A stretch of DNA of 64,000 nucleotides from Candidatus Sphingomonas colombiensis (GCA_029202845.1 CP119315.1:3503001-3567000); one strand, 5' to 3'; positions 9,487 through 18,095 are shown, counted from the first letter of the stretch. A program made the numbers and translations. The notes: a model not told the origin generated them from the letters alone.

Positions 9487-10118
9487 TTGCCCTCTCCCTT
9501 CGCCTTCTCGTCGCCGGGCAGCACGTATTGCGCGCCTTCCCACGGGCTCATGAAGTCGAAGCTGCGGAAATCCTGCGCCAGCTGCACCGGCTCATAGACC
9601 ACGCGCTTCGCTTCTTCGGAATAACGCAGCTCGACGAAGCCCGAGAGCGGGAAATCCTTGCGCTGCGGATGGCCGCGAAAACCGTAATCGGTGAGAATGC
9701 GGCGCAGATCGCGGTTGCCCGCGAACAGCACGCCGTACATGTCGTACACCTCGCGCTCCAGCCAGCCGGCGACCGGCCAGATATCGGTGACGGACGGGAC
9801 GGGCGTGTCCTCGGTCGCCGAAACATGCACATGAATGCGATGGTTGCGGGTCAGCGAGAGCATGCAATAGACCACCTCGAACCGCTCCGCGCGATCCGGG
9901 AAGTCGACCCCGGCGATCTCCATGAGCTGCTGATATTCGAGGCCCGGCGTATCGCGCAGCGCGATCATCGCGTCGATCAGTCCATCACGCGTCACGAACA
10001 GCGCGACCTCGCCCACTGCGTCACGCGTATCGATCAGCGCGGCGCCGAGCGCGGCGCGCGCCGTCTCGATCGTGGCGGAGTTCAGATCAGCGGCAAATGC
10101 CGGTGCTGGCGCTTTCAT
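9483..10118 (-). CDS. nuoC: NADH-quinone oxidoreductase subunit C
   Basis: 30-kDa type peripheral subunit of complex I, 211 residues, encoded separately from nuoD (unlike the fused NuoCD of E. coli). The signature WLEREVYDMYGVLFAGNRDL followed by GFRGHPQRKDFPLSGFVELR is diagnostic. It has no cofactor; it stabilises the NuoB/NuoD interface. The start overlaps the nuoB stop by 4 bases. Confidence 0.97.
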   Translation of the reverse strand: MKAPAPAFAADLNSATIETARAALGAALIDTRDAVGEVALFVTRDGLIDAMIALRDTPGLEYQQLMEIAGVDFPDRAERFEVVYCMLSLTRNHRIHVHVSATEDTPVPSVTDIWPVAGWLEREVYDMYGVLFAGNRDLRRILTDYGFRGHPQRKDFPLSGFVELRYSEEAKRVVYEPVQLAQDFRSFDFMSPWEGAQYVLPGDEKAKGEGK

Positions 10119-10675
10119 CGCTCGATGCTCCCGCTCCGGCGGATCTTACGCTGCAGCTGCATGATGCCGTAAAGCAGCGCCTCCGCGGTCGGCGGACAAC
10201 CGGGGACATAGATGTCCACGGGCACGATCCGATCGCAGCCACGCACGACGCTGTAGCTGTAGTGATAATAGCCGCCGCCATTGGCGCACGAGCCCATCGA
10301 GATGACGTATTTCGGCTCCGACATCTGGTCATAGACCTTGCGGAGCGCGGGCGCCATCTTGTTGCACAGGGTGCCCGCGACGATCATCACGTCCGACTGA
10401 CGCGGCGACGCACGCGGCGCGGCACCGAAACGCTCCAGATCGTAACGCGGCATGTTGACGTGAATCATCTCGACCGCGCAGCACGCGAGACCGAAGGTCA
10501 TCCACCACAAGGAGCCCGTGCGGGCCCATTGGAACAGCTCCTCCGTCGAGGTGACGAGGAAGCCCTTGTCGGTGAGTTCACCGTTAAGGCTGTCGAAAAA
10601 CCCCTGATCGGGCGGCACGACAGCCTGCCCGCTGGGATCATGCCGCAGCTCGACGGGGCCGGAAGACATGCTCAT
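10115..10675 (-). CDS. nuoB: NADH-quinone oxidoreductase subunit B
   Basis: PSST-type subunit carrying cluster N2, the last iron-sulfur cluster before quinone. The 186 residues contain the tandem cysteine pair C65-C66 (FGLACCAVEM) and two further ligands (MGSCANGGGYY and YVPGCPPTAE). The ATG at 10675 was chosen because it overlaps the nuoA stop as ATGA and gives a normal N-terminus; the longer reading frame to 10792 lies inside nuoA. Confidence 0.97.
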   Translation of the reverse strand: MSMSSGPVELRHDPSGQAVVPPDQGFFDSLNGELTDKGFLVTSTEELFQWARTGSLWWMTFGLACCAVEMIHVNMPRYDLERFGAAPRASPRQSDVMIVAGTLCNKMAPALRKVYDQMSEPKYVISMGSCANGGGYYHYSYSVVRGCDRIVPVDIYVPGCPPTAEALLYGIMQLQRKIRRSGSIER

Positions 10676-11046
10676 TCCCAATCCAACGCCCCTTTCTTCC
10701 AGGCATAGGCAAGGCCGAGCGCAAGCTCGCCAATGAAGATCATCATGCTGATCCATGCCGTCCAGCCGAGCGTGAATACGCTGACGGCCCACGGAAACAG
10801 GAACGCGGCTTCAAGATCGAAGATGATGAACAGAATCGCGACGAGGTAAAACCGCACGTCGAACTGACTGCGTGAATCCTCGAACGCGGGAAAGCCACAC
10901 TCATATTCCGACAGCTTTTCCGGCGTGGGATTATGCGTGCCGGTGAAGCGTTGGGCGATCATCGGCAGGAACACGAACGCGCTGGAAAGCACGATCGCGA
11001 TGCCGAGGAACATGAGGATTGGCAGATATTGCGACAGGTCGACCAC
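10672..11046 (-). CDS. nuoA: NADH-quinone oxidoreductase subunit A
   Basis: Small membrane subunit of complex I (ND3-like) with three membrane helices in 124 residues. The loop KLSEYECGFPAFEDSRSQFD holds the conserved cysteine of the quinone-site loop, and VRFYLVAILFIIFDLEAAFL is the family signature helix. It is the first gene of the nuo operon; the 183 bases upstream should hold the operon promoter. Confidence 0.97.
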   Translation of the reverse strand: MVDLSQYLPILMFLGIAIVLSSAFVFLPMIAQRFTGTHNPTPEKLSEYECGFPAFEDSRSQFDVRFYLVAILFIIFDLEAAFLFPWAVSVFTLGWTAWISMMIFIGELALGLAYAWKKGALDWE

Positions 11047-11229
11047 GGGTATCTCGCAGATGCGAAAATGGATGGGGGCGCTTTAGGCGGATGGGTCCGG
11101 GCGGGCAAGCGTCGGAGGTGTGAGAATGATTCGCAATTTAACGGTTTCGCGGCGTTTTCCGCCAAAGCGACGCCCCGCCCGCCCCCAAAATGGGGACGGG
11201 ATGCCGTTCTTTCTCAAACCCTGCCGATT
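11047..11229. other. Intergenic region upstream of the nuo operon
   Basis: This 183-base gap separates nuoA from the inositol monophosphatase gene, both on the minus strand. It should hold the nuo promoter and any terminator of the upstream gene. It contains a C-rich stretch around 11173-11205 but I could not find a convincing -35/-10 pair or a recognisable regulator site. Confidence 0.4.
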
Positions 11230-12042
11230 CTAGCGCAGCGCGTTCGCCACCAGCTTGTGCAGCTTCGAATGGAGCGCGTCGTTGGCGGCGAGATATTCAT
11301 TCCGCTCGATCGGGCGATCGCCACCACGGAAATCGGTGACGAAACCGCCAGCCTCCTTCACCAGCAACATGCCGGCGGCGACATCCCAGATATTGAGATT
11401 GCTTTCCCAATAGGCATCGAACCGCCCCGCCGCGACCCATGCGAGATCGAGCGCGGCCGAGCCGAGCCGGCGAATCCCCGCCACCTGCGGCGCCACAGCG
11501 CCGAAGATGCGCGTCCATTGCACGAAATCGCCATGCCCCATGAACGGGATGCCGGTGGCGATCAGCGCTTCCGACGGATCGCGCCGCGCCGAAACGCGCA
11601 GCCGCTCGGACTGCACCCACGCGCCCCGGCCCTTTTCGGCCCAGAAGCTCTCATCGGTCAGCGGCTGATAGACGAGCGCCGTCGTCACTTCGCGCTTGCC
11701 GTTGGGCAGCGGCTCATCGACCGCGATCGACATCGCGAAGTGCGGGATGCCGTGGAGGAAATTCGAGGTGCCGTCGAGCGGATCGATGATGAAGCGCGGC
11801 TTGTTCGGATCGCCCTCGATCGTCCCGCGCTCTTCCATCACGAAGCCCCAGTCGGGCCGCGCCTTGGACAATTCCTCGTACAGCGTCTGCTCGGCGCGCT
11901 TATCGGCCATGGAGACGAAATCGGCTGGCCCCTTGCGGCTCACCTGAAGCTGCTGGACCTCGTTGAAGTCGCGACGCAGACGTGGCGCGGCCTTGCGCGC
12001 CGCGCGCTCGATGATGGTGAACAGGCCGGAATGGGATGGCAT
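11230..12042 (-). CDS. suhB: Inositol monophosphatase family protein
   Basis: Mg-dependent, Li-sensitive phosphatase of the inositol monophosphatase/SuhB family, 270 residues. Metal-site motifs are in order: the glutamate in VMEERG, then IIDPLDGTSNFLHGIPHFAM, and NIWDVAAGMLLVKEAGG near residue 200. In bacteria SuhB also acts in rRNA transcription antitermination, so the substrate cannot be fixed from sequence. It lies between efp and the nuo operon, all on the minus strand. Confidence 0.88.
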   Translation of the reverse strand: MPSHSGLFTIIERAARKAAPRLRRDFNEVQQLQVSRKGPADFVSMADKRAEQTLYEELSKARPDWGFVMEERGTIEGDPNKPRFIIDPLDGTSNFLHGIPHFAMSIAVDEPLPNGKREVTTALVYQPLTDESFWAEKGRGAWVQSERLRVSARRDPSEALIATGIPFMGHGDFVQWTRIFGAVAPQVAGIRRLGSAALDLAWVAAGRFDAYWESNLNIWDVAAGMLLVKEAGGFVTDFRGGDRPIERNEYLAANDALHSKLHKLVANALR

Positions 12043-12055
12043 TGTAACTTACTCC

Positions 12056-12077
12056 CCCCTCCCGCGAGCGGGAGGGG
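12056..12077. repeat. GC-rich palindrome between efp and suhB
   Basis: A perfect inverted repeat CCCCTCCCG-CGAG-CGGGAGGGG in the 46 bases between efp and suhB. It could fold as a hairpin on either strand, but there is no T run behind it, so a classic intrinsic terminator is unlikely. A related C5-G5 palindrome occurs at 61921-61945, suggesting a dispersed REP-like element. Confidence 0.6.
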
Positions 12078-12088
12078 CAAACTTCAAA

Positions 12089-12652
12089 TCAATCGGCGCG
12101 GCGGACGTAAGCCTGCTCATACACGTCGACCACGATGCGCGTGCCGCTGGCGATATGCGGGGGCACCATGATGCGCACGCCATTGTCGAGCACCGCGGGC
12201 TTGTAGCTGGACGAGGCGGTCTGCCCCTTCACCACCGCATCAGCCTCGACGATCGTGGCTTCGATCGTGTCCGGCAGCTGCACGCTGATGGCTTCGTCGT
12301 CATAAAGCTCCATCACCACGTCCATCCCGTCCTGCAGGAAGGCGGCGGCGTCGCCGAGCAGATCACGCGGCAGCGTCACCTGATCGTAGGTGTCCTTGTC
12401 CATGAAGACGAGCCCGTCGCCCTCAGCGAACAGGAACTGGAAATCCTTGGTGTCGAGCCGCACGCGCTCCACCGTCTCGGCGGAGCGGAAACGGACGTTG
12501 TTCTTGCGGCCGTCGCGCAGGTTCTTCAGCTCGACCTGCATATAGGCCCCGCCCTTGCCGGGCTGGGTATGCTGGATCTTCACGGCGCGCCAAATGCCGT
12601 TCTCGTATTCGATGATGTTGCCGGGACGGATGTCCACGCCGCTGATCTTCAT
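12089..12652 (-). CDS. efp: Elongation factor P
   Basis: Translation factor that relieves ribosome stalling at polyproline stretches. 187 residues with the three beta-barrel domains of EF-P. The tip loop reads HTQPGKGGAYMQ, placing the lysine that is modified in many bacteria at K33. The ATG at 12652 gives the family N-terminus MKISGVDIRPGNIIEYENG; a longer in-frame start at 12736 would add 28 low-complexity arginine-rich residues and is rejected. Confidence 0.96.
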   Translation of the reverse strand: MKISGVDIRPGNIIEYENGIWRAVKIQHTQPGKGGAYMQVELKNLRDGRKNNVRFRSAETVERVRLDTKDFQFLFAEGDGLVFMDKDTYDQVTLPRDLLGDAAAFLQDGMDVVMELYDDEAISVQLPDTIEATIVEADAVVKGQTASSSYKPAVLDNGVRIMVPPHIASGTRIVVDVYEQAYVRRAD

Positions 12653-12748
12653 GGGTCTTGACCTACTGGAAAGAGCGTTGGGGCCGTTGCCGGCCCCGTT
12701 GCCGCGCGATCTAGCGGCGCGCGCGCGATCCGGCAAGCTGGCCCGAGA

Positions 12749-13435
12749 TCAGCGCTGCGCCAGCACCTCGGTGAAGGCGCGCACCGCCGCCGCCTCGTCC
12801 CCACCCCACACGGCATTGCTCACCGCGAGGAAATCCGCGCCCGCCGCAACGAGCGGGGGGGCGTTCGCCGGGGTGATGCCGCCGATCGCGACACAGGGCA
12901 GCTCGAACAGCGCGGACCACCATGACAGGATCACCGGCTCGGGATGATGCCGCACCTCTTTAGTGGAGGTGGGATAGAAAGCGCCGAACGCGACATAATC
13001 CGCCCCCGCCTCACCGGCCTCCATCGCGAGATGGCGGCTGTCGTGACAGGTCACGCCGATCTGCACATTGGGGCCGAGCACAGTGCGCGCCTCTCGCGGA
13101 TCGCCATCCTCCTGCCCGAGATGCACGCCGTCCGCGCCGAGCCGCTTGGCGAGGCTGATCGAATCATTGACGATGAAGGCGCATTCGCGATCGGCGCAGA
13201 TGCGCTGAAGCGGCTCGGCGAGACGCGCCGCCTCGTGCTGATCCACGCCCTTCACGCGATACTGAAAGGCGGCGACATCCCCGGCGTCGAGCGCACGGGC
13301 AAGGCGATCGCCGAACCCACCCGACACGTCGAGCGGGGAAATCAGGTAGAGCTGGCAGGGCGGTCGCCGAAGATCGCGCACGAATGCAGCGGCAAAATCG
13401 GGGTCGAGCGGGCCAAGCGGATCTTCTTCGTCCAT
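12749..13435 (-). CDS. thiE: Thiamine phosphate synthase
   Basis: Joins HMP-pyrophosphate and the thiazole phosphate to make thiamine phosphate. 228 residues with a TIM-barrel pattern: an early substrate lysine (QYRVKGVDQHEAARL), the Mg/pyrophosphate segment DGVHLGQEDGDPREAR, GVTCHDSRHLAMEAGEAGAD and the phosphate loop FYPTSTKE. The protein has an N-terminal extension of about 30 residues. No other thi genes are nearby. TenI-like proteins resemble ThiE, but the conserved QxD and TSTK motifs favour ThiE. Confidence 0.88.
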   Translation of the reverse strand: MDEEDPLGPLDPDFAAAFVRDLRRPPCQLYLISPLDVSGGFGDRLARALDAGDVAAFQYRVKGVDQHEAARLAEPLQRICADRECAFIVNDSISLAKRLGADGVHLGQEDGDPREARTVLGPNVQIGVTCHDSRHLAMEAGEAGADYVAFGAFYPTSTKEVRHHPEPVILSWWSALFELPCVAIGGITPANAPPLVAAGADFLAVSNAVWGGDEAAAVRAFTEVLAQR

Positions 13436-13482
13436 TGCGCCGCCCTACGGGCAGTGCCGCGCGCCCGCAATGGGGCCGCGAG

Positions 13483-13842
13483 TCAGGCCGTCCCTCTGGC
13501 CCAGGCCCTCGCCGCCTCCAGCTCGCTCATTCCGAATGTTTTCAACTCGATCGGCAGCATCGCCGCCACCACCCGGGCGACCGGGCCGATCCAGCCCGAA
13601 TCCGTCACCATCGCGCAACGCCCGAAACGATCGAGATGGCCGAAGCTCCACTTCACGTCCTGCCACCACAGATGCGGCGCGATCCCGCCGAACTTGCGGA
13701 CCACCTCGACGATATTGACCTTGCCGTGCGTGCCGAACTCGCCTTCCAGCGTCGTCACCACCTTATCGAAATCAGCGCGGGTGATGGTGCCGTCCACCAC
13801 CAGTTCGACCAGTCCGTCGTCGGCGACTTCGATCACCAGCAT
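13483..13842 (-). CDS. STAS/SpoIIAA-like domain protein
   Basis: A 119-residue protein resembling the SpoIIAA-like (STAS/SEC14-type) family: alternating strands and helices, e.g. MLVIEVADDGLVELVVDGTI then DFDKVVTTLEGEFGTHGKVN and a middle WWQDVKWSFGHLDRFGRCAM. Such proteins usually have no assigned reaction. The ATG at 13842 is preceded by a good Shine-Dalgarno (GAGGAGAGG); an in-frame TTG at 13857 precedes this site and is rejected. It follows the DsbA-like gene closely and is probably co-transcribed with it. Confidence 0.75.
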   Translation of the reverse strand: MLVIEVADDGLVELVVDGTITRADFDKVVTTLEGEFGTHGKVNIVEVVRKFGGIAPHLWWQDVKWSFGHLDRFGRCAMVTDSGWIGPVARVVAAMLPIELKTFGMSELEAARAWARGTA

Positions 13843-13853
13843 CTCGCCTCTCC

Positions 13854-14501
13854 TCAATTCTCCGCCGCGATGCGCCGGATCGCGCGCTCATAGGCGGCCG
13901 GTTCCTGCGCGCCCTGAATGATATAACGCTCGTCGACGATGATGGTTGGCACCGAGGTGACGCCATTCTGTCGCCATTCCTGTTCGGCGGCGCGCACGTC
14001 GGCGGCATAAACGCCGCTTTCGATCACCGCGCGGGCGGCCGCCTCGTCCAGTCCCGCCGTGCGCGCGGCCTCGGCCAGCACCGCCGGATCGCCGGGATCG
14101 CGCCCGTCGGTGAAATAGAGCCGGAACAATGCATGAGCGAGCGACAGCCCCCGCCCCTCACGCTGGGCATGATCGATCAGGCGATGCGCGTCGAACGTAT
14201 TATAGATGCGTCCGCCAGGCCGCTGCGCCATCTCGAAACCCAGCCCCGCCGCCATGGTGCGAATGCGTTCGCGCACTTCCCCGCCGCCGCCCGCCTGCGC
14301 GCCATATTTCTCGCGCAGATGCTCGGCGATATCCTGACCGCCCGGCGGCATATGCGGATTAAGCTCGAACGGCTGGAGACGGATTACCGGCGTCACCACA
14401 TCGCCGGTGGCATCAAGGGCCTGCTCCAGGCCGAGCAGGCCGATCACGCACCATGGGCACACCACGTCCGAAATCACGTCGAAGGTCATCGTGCGGGTCA
14501 T
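13854..14501 (-). CDS. DsbA family oxidoreductase (FrnE-like)
   Basis: Thioredoxin-fold protein of the FrnE subgroup, 215 residues. The redox motif CPWC lies near residue 15 (ISDVVCPWCVIG), a helical insertion follows, and the cis-proline segment is GVTSVPTIIVDERYIIQGAQ near residues 178-197. No signal peptide is visible, so it is probably cytosolic, as for other FrnE proteins. The ATG at 14501 overlaps the DUF488 stop as ATGA. Confidence 0.88.
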   Translation of the reverse strand: MTRTMTFDVISDVVCPWCVIGLLGLEQALDATGDVVTPVIRLQPFELNPHMPPGGQDIAEHLREKYGAQAGGGGEVRERIRTMAAGLGFEMAQRPGGRIYNTFDAHRLIDHAQREGRGLSLAHALFRLYFTDGRDPGDPAVLAEAARTAGLDEAAARAVIESGVYAADVRAAEQEWRQNGVTSVPTIIVDERYIIQGAQEPAAYERAIRRIAAEN

Positions 14502-14944
14502 TGCGTTGCTCCGGGCATGAGATGGACCACATCGAAACCCTGCCCCTCGGCGGCGAGCAACAGCGTGCGGTGGCAATGGCATGGATCACGCTCGAAACAG
14601 AGCAACGCCGACGGCGCATCCTCCACCAGCGCGCGCATCTGCGCGGCGGCGGCCTGCGCCTCGGGCAGCGCGAGTTGCGCGTCATATACCTCGCGCAGAG
14701 TCGCGACGTCGCCCTTCTTCGCCGCGTCGCGCCCGCGTTTCGGGGTGCCGAGCGCCTTCAGATGAATGTATTCGATGCCGTGAGTCGCAAGCTCTCCGCC
14801 AAGCGGTGACTTGGAAAAGCCCGGCCGGCGCGACAGCGGCAGCGCGCGCACGTCGATCACCCGGCGCACCCCCGCCGCCTGAAGCGCGGCGAGGAACTCC
14901 GCCATCGTCGTGGCTTCATAACCGATGGTGTAAGCGGTCGTCAT
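14498..14944 (-). CDS. DUF488 domain-containing protein
   Basis: Protein of 148 residues with the DUF488 pattern: TIGYEATTMAEFLAAL at the N-terminus, VIDVRALPLSRRPGFSKSPL, and a C-terminal cysteine/histidine motif CFERDPCHCHR. Function of this family is unknown; the Cys/His cluster suggests metal or nucleotide binding. It overlaps the end of the YhhN gene by 29 bases and the start of the DsbA-like gene by 4 bases, so the three appear translationally linked. Confidence 0.85.
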   Translation of the reverse strand: MTTAYTIGYEATTMAEFLAALQAAGVRRVIDVRALPLSRRPGFSKSPLGGELATHGIEYIHLKALGTPKRGRDAAKKGDVATLREVYDAQLALPEAQAAAAQMRALVEDAPSALLCFERDPCHCHRTLLLAAEGQGFDVVHLMPGATQ

Positions 14945-15545
14945 ATCGTTTCCCGGCCAAGTTCGTGACTACGCCCCAGGCGATCAACGCCTGTCCCCCG
15001 AAATAGGTCGGCCAGATCAGGAAATGCGGCAAATTGCTGTTCGCCAGCCCCCCGGCGCCCGCGAAGATCAGCAAATCGGACAGGACGAACAACCACGCGC
15101 CCAGCGCGACGATATGGCGCGGAAAACGCGATCCGCTCGCCCCGCCCGCCATCGCACCAAGGCCCAGCGCATAAGCAGCAACGCCGACACCCGGCAGGAT
15201 CAGCCACGCCGCGCCCGCCACGGCGATGGCCCCGATAGCGACAAACGCCCAGGGCGCGCCATTGCGTCGATAGAGCGCCACCGCGACGATATGTCCGGCG
15301 AGGAAGGCAAGCGCACCAACCTCCAGTCCCGCAATCTCCAGCAACACATCGCCCGCAGCACCAAGCGCGAGCACTGCGGCGATCAGCCATCCGTCGATGC
15401 CGCCCGCCCGTCGCGCCGCCCACAGCGCGAGAAGCGCGGCGCCCGCCCCCTTCCAAACCACGATCGCAGGCCCGCTCCACCCGGCGAGCACGGCGATCAT
15501 GAAGCTTGCTCCGGCGACGAGCGCCGCGACGAATCCTATCCCCAT
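14916..15545 (-). CDS. YhhN-family lysoplasmalogenase-like membrane protein
   Basis: Polytopic inner-membrane protein with about seven to eight helices over 209 residues. It resembles the YhhN/TMEM86 family, some members of which hydrolyse the vinyl ether bond of lysoplasmalogens; acidic residues inside helices (GAAGDVLLEIAGLEVGALAF and FVLSDLLIFAG) fit this family. The start at 15545 is used because the longer reading frame to 15635 would overlap the divergent trmFO start. The bacterial substrate is unproven. Confidence 0.72.
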   Translation of the reverse strand: MGIGFVAALVAGASFMIAVLAGWSGPAIVVWKGAGAALLALWAARRAGGIDGWLIAAVLALGAAGDVLLEIAGLEVGALAFLAGHIVAVALYRRNGAPWAFVAIGAIAVAGAAWLILPGVGVAAYALGLGAMAGGASGSRFPRHIVALGAWLFVLSDLLIFAGAGGLANSNLPHFLIWPTYFGGQALIAWGVVTNLAGKRYDDRLHHRL

Positions 15546-15621
15546 GGCGATGTTGTAACGCAGGATCGCGCGCGCGCCAGCGGCTGGCGATCCGGGCCAA
15601 GCGGCGCTAACGCCTCGCGCC

Positions 15622-16929
15622 ATGACCCACGACATTCATATCATCGGCGGCGGCCTCGCCGGATCGGAAGCCGCATGGCAGCTCGCCGAAGCCGGCATCC
15701 GCGTTCGCCTGTCCGAAATGCGCGGCGGCGGCGACATGACGCCGGCACACCAGAGCGACGCGCTCGCCGAACTCGTCTGCTCGAACAGCTTCCGCTCCGA
15801 CGACGCGGAAAGCAACGCGGTCGGCCTGCTGCATCAGGAGATGCGCGCGCTTGGCTCGCTCGTCATGCGCGAGGGCGATGCGCATCGCGTGCCCGCCGGA
15901 TCGGCGCTGGCAGTGGATCGCGATGGTTTCGCCGCGGGCGTAACGGCGGCGCTGGTCGCGCATCCGAACATCACGATCGTCCGCGAACGCGTCGACACGC
16001 TGCCCGACGGCCCCGCGATCATCGCCACCGGACCGCTCACCGCGCCATCGCTTGCCGATGCGATCGGCGCGGAGACGGGCAAGGACTCGCTCGCTTTCTT
16101 CGACGCGATCGCCCCAATCGTTCACCGCGACTCGATCGATATGGACGTGGCGTGGTTCCAGAGCCGCTGGGACAAGGGCGACGGCAAGGATTACATCAAC
16201 TGCCCGCTCGACAAGCAGCAATATGAAACCTTCGTCGCCGCGCTGATCGCGGGCGAAAAGACCGAATATCGCGGCTGGGAAAACGTGCCCTATTTCGAAG
16301 GCTGCATGCCGATCGAGGTGATGGCGGAGCGCGGGCCGGAAACATTGCGCTTCGGCCCGATGAAGCCCGTCGGGCTCGACGATCCGCGCACCGGGCGCTG
16401 GCCGCATGCCGTGGTGCAGCTGCGACAGGACAATGCCAGCGGCACCCTGTGGAACATCGTCGGCTTTCAGACCAAGCTGAAGCACGCCGAGCAGGTGCGC
16501 CTGTTCCGCACCATTCCGGGGCTGGAGAATGCGGAATTCGCGCGGCTCGGCGGCCTGCATCGCAACACTTTCCTGCGCTCGCCGGAATTGCTCGATGGCG
16601 AGCTGCGGCTGAAATCGCGTCCGAACATCCGCTTCGCCGGGCAGGTGACCGGTTGCGAGGGCTATATTGAGAGCGCCAGCATCGGGCTCCTCGCCGGGCG
16701 CTTCGCCGCCGCCGAGCTGGCTGCGCGCGCGCTACAGACGCCGCCGGTGGAAACCGCGCTCGGCGCGCTGCTTCACCACATCACCGGCGCGGCGGTGGCC
16801 GAGACGTATCAGCCGATGAACGTCAATTTCGGGCTGTTCCCGCCGATCGAGGGCCGCACCAAGAAGGCCGATCGCAAACGGCTCTACACCGATCGCGCGC
16901 GCACCGCGCTCGCGGGCTGGGTCGCCTAG
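15622..16929 (+). CDS. trmFO: Methylenetetrahydrofolate-tRNA-(uracil-5-)-methyltransferase TrmFO
   Basis: FAD- and folate-dependent enzyme that makes ribothymidine at position 54 of tRNA. 435 residues; the FAD-binding N-terminus is HIIGGGLAGSEAAWQLAEAG, and the conserved cysteine in ELVCSNSFRSDD falls at C53, the position of the flavin-linked/catalytic cysteine in B. subtilis TrmFO. The later stretch RLGGLHRNTFLRSPELLD is also typical. It is divergent from the YhhN gene with 76 bases between starts and convergent with the EF-hand gene. Confidence 0.95.
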   Translation: MTHDIHIIGGGLAGSEAAWQLAEAGIRVRLSEMRGGGDMTPAHQSDALAELVCSNSFRSDDAESNAVGLLHQEMRALGSLVMREGDAHRVPAGSALAVDRDGFAAGVTAALVAHPNITIVRERVDTLPDGPAIIATGPLTAPSLADAIGAETGKDSLAFFDAIAPIVHRDSIDMDVAWFQSRWDKGDGKDYINCPLDKQQYETFVAALIAGEKTEYRGWENVPYFEGCMPIEVMAERGPETLRFGPMKPVGLDDPRTGRWPHAVVQLRQDNASGTLWNIVGFQTKLKHAEQVRLFRTIPGLENAEFARLGGLHRNTFLRSPELLDGELRLKSRPNIRFAGQVTGCEGYIESASIGLLAGRFAAAELAARALQTPPVETALGALLHHITGAAVAETYQPMNVNFGLFPPIEGRTKKADRKRLYTDRARTALAGWVA

Positions 16930-16934
16930 GCGCC

Positions 16935-17393
16935 TTAGTCCTCCGCAGCAGCCGGAGCCGGGGCGCAGACGCACTTCGGCTTCGGGCGCCGTTTCGGGGC
17001 GGTCGTGGCGAATTCGGCGCGGTCCAATGCACCGGAGCGATCGTGATCGGCGTCGGCGAATTTGGTGATCGTCTTCACCGCCCATTCGTCGAACGAAAGC
17101 TTGCCGTCGCCATTGGTGTCGAGCTTGGCGAATGCCTTGCGCCGGGATGCGAGATATTCTTCACGCGTGACGCGCCCGTCGCGATCCTTGTCATATCGGT
17201 CGAAACGCTTCTGCTCACGGGTGCGAGCGGTCGCTTCGGGCACTTCTGGCAACGCCTCATCGCTGGCGAGCGCCTGCGCCGGCGCGGGCGGCGGTGGAAG
17301 CATCGGATCCCGCGCCGCATCCCCATGGAACAGCACCCAACCCGCCGCGACCATCAAAAGCGCGGCAATGCCGCCAACCGCATAACGCCACAT
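16935..17393 (-). CDS. EF-hand domain protein, membrane-anchored
   Basis: 152 residues with an N-terminal hydrophobic anchor or signal (MWRYAVGGIAALLMVAAGWV) and three EF-hand-like loops: DKDRDGRVTREE, DTNGDGKLSFDE and DADHDRSGALDRAE, spaced like paired EF hands. The third loop is less regular. A proline/alanine linker precedes the loops and a basic, cysteine-containing tail (KRRPKPKCVCAPAPAAAED) ends the protein. Likely a periplasmic calcium-binding protein of unknown role; it ends 5 bases from the trmFO stop. Confidence 0.83.
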   Translation of the reverse strand: MWRYAVGGIAALLMVAAGWVLFHGDAARDPMLPPPPAPAQALASDEALPEVPEATARTREQKRFDRYDKDRDGRVTREEYLASRRKAFAKLDTNGDGKLSFDEWAVKTITKFADADHDRSGALDRAEFATTAPKRRPKPKCVCAPAPAAAED

Positions 17394-17426
17394 CTCCGGC
17401 CCTCCCCCTGCTTCGATATGACCAGA

Positions 17427-18095
17427 CTATCGCCCGCCAAGCCAGTGGCGAAATAGCCGCATCGCCCGGCGGATACTGCCCGGCCGGGCGTCGCCACCCA
17501 GATCGCTTCGCGCCAGCAGCGCCATCCCCGATAGCGAGCGAAGCGCGCGCGGCCAGCGGTCCCCGCGCATAAGGCCATCCAGCCGCTCTGCCGCAATCTC
17601 ACGCGCGCGCGGCTCACGGAGCCCCGCCAGTGCCCAGCCCGCGCCGGCATCGCGCAATCCCGGATGATCCCCGCCCAGCAATCTGGCCGCGATGCCGAAC
17701 ATCGCCTCACCGCGATCGACTGCATGACCGGCAAAGGCGGCCGCGGGATCGGTATCGATCGCGAGCAGCGCCTCCCACCCATCAACGATATGTGAAAGTT
17801 CCGCGCCGGTAATGCCGCTCGACAGGAGATGCGCGGCAGCGGCACGCAGGATCGGCTCGGCGGGTGCCGGCGCCCGGTCCAGCGCGACCAGCGCCTCATG
17901 CCACCATGTCAGCCGCATCTGCCCGATCAGCGGATCGCGCGCCGCCGCGACGATCTCTCCCAAGCGATCGTCCAGCGCCAGCAGCGCGGCCAGACCCGCG
18001 CGAGACGCAGCCGGCGCATAGGCGAGGATGATGCGCCGCTCGATCTCTCGCCCCTGATCGGGGATCGGCGATGGCGCTGGATCATGGGAGTTCAT
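17427..18095 (-). CDS. Squalene/phytoene synthase family protein (NDUFAF6-like)
   Basis: 222-residue helical protein of the squalene/phytoene synthase fold. It has the family core RLTWWHEALVALD and a short helix set but lacks the two DxxxD/E aspartate-rich motifs needed for isoprenyl diphosphate chemistry. Short alphaproteobacterial members of this type are the relatives of mitochondrial NDUFAF6, a complex I assembly factor. That role here is inference; the nuo operon lies about 6 kb away. It is divergent from the TadE genes. Confidence 0.7.
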   Translation of the reverse strand: MNSHDPAPSPIPDQGREIERRIILAYAPAASRAGLAALLALDDRLGEIVAAARDPLIGQMRLTWWHEALVALDRAPAPAEPILRAAAAHLLSSGITGAELSHIVDGWEALLAIDTDPAAAFAGHAVDRGEAMFGIAARLLGGDHPGLRDAGAGWALAGLREPRAREIAAERLDGLMRGDRWPRALRSLSGMALLARSDLGGDARPGSIRRAMRLFRHWLGGR

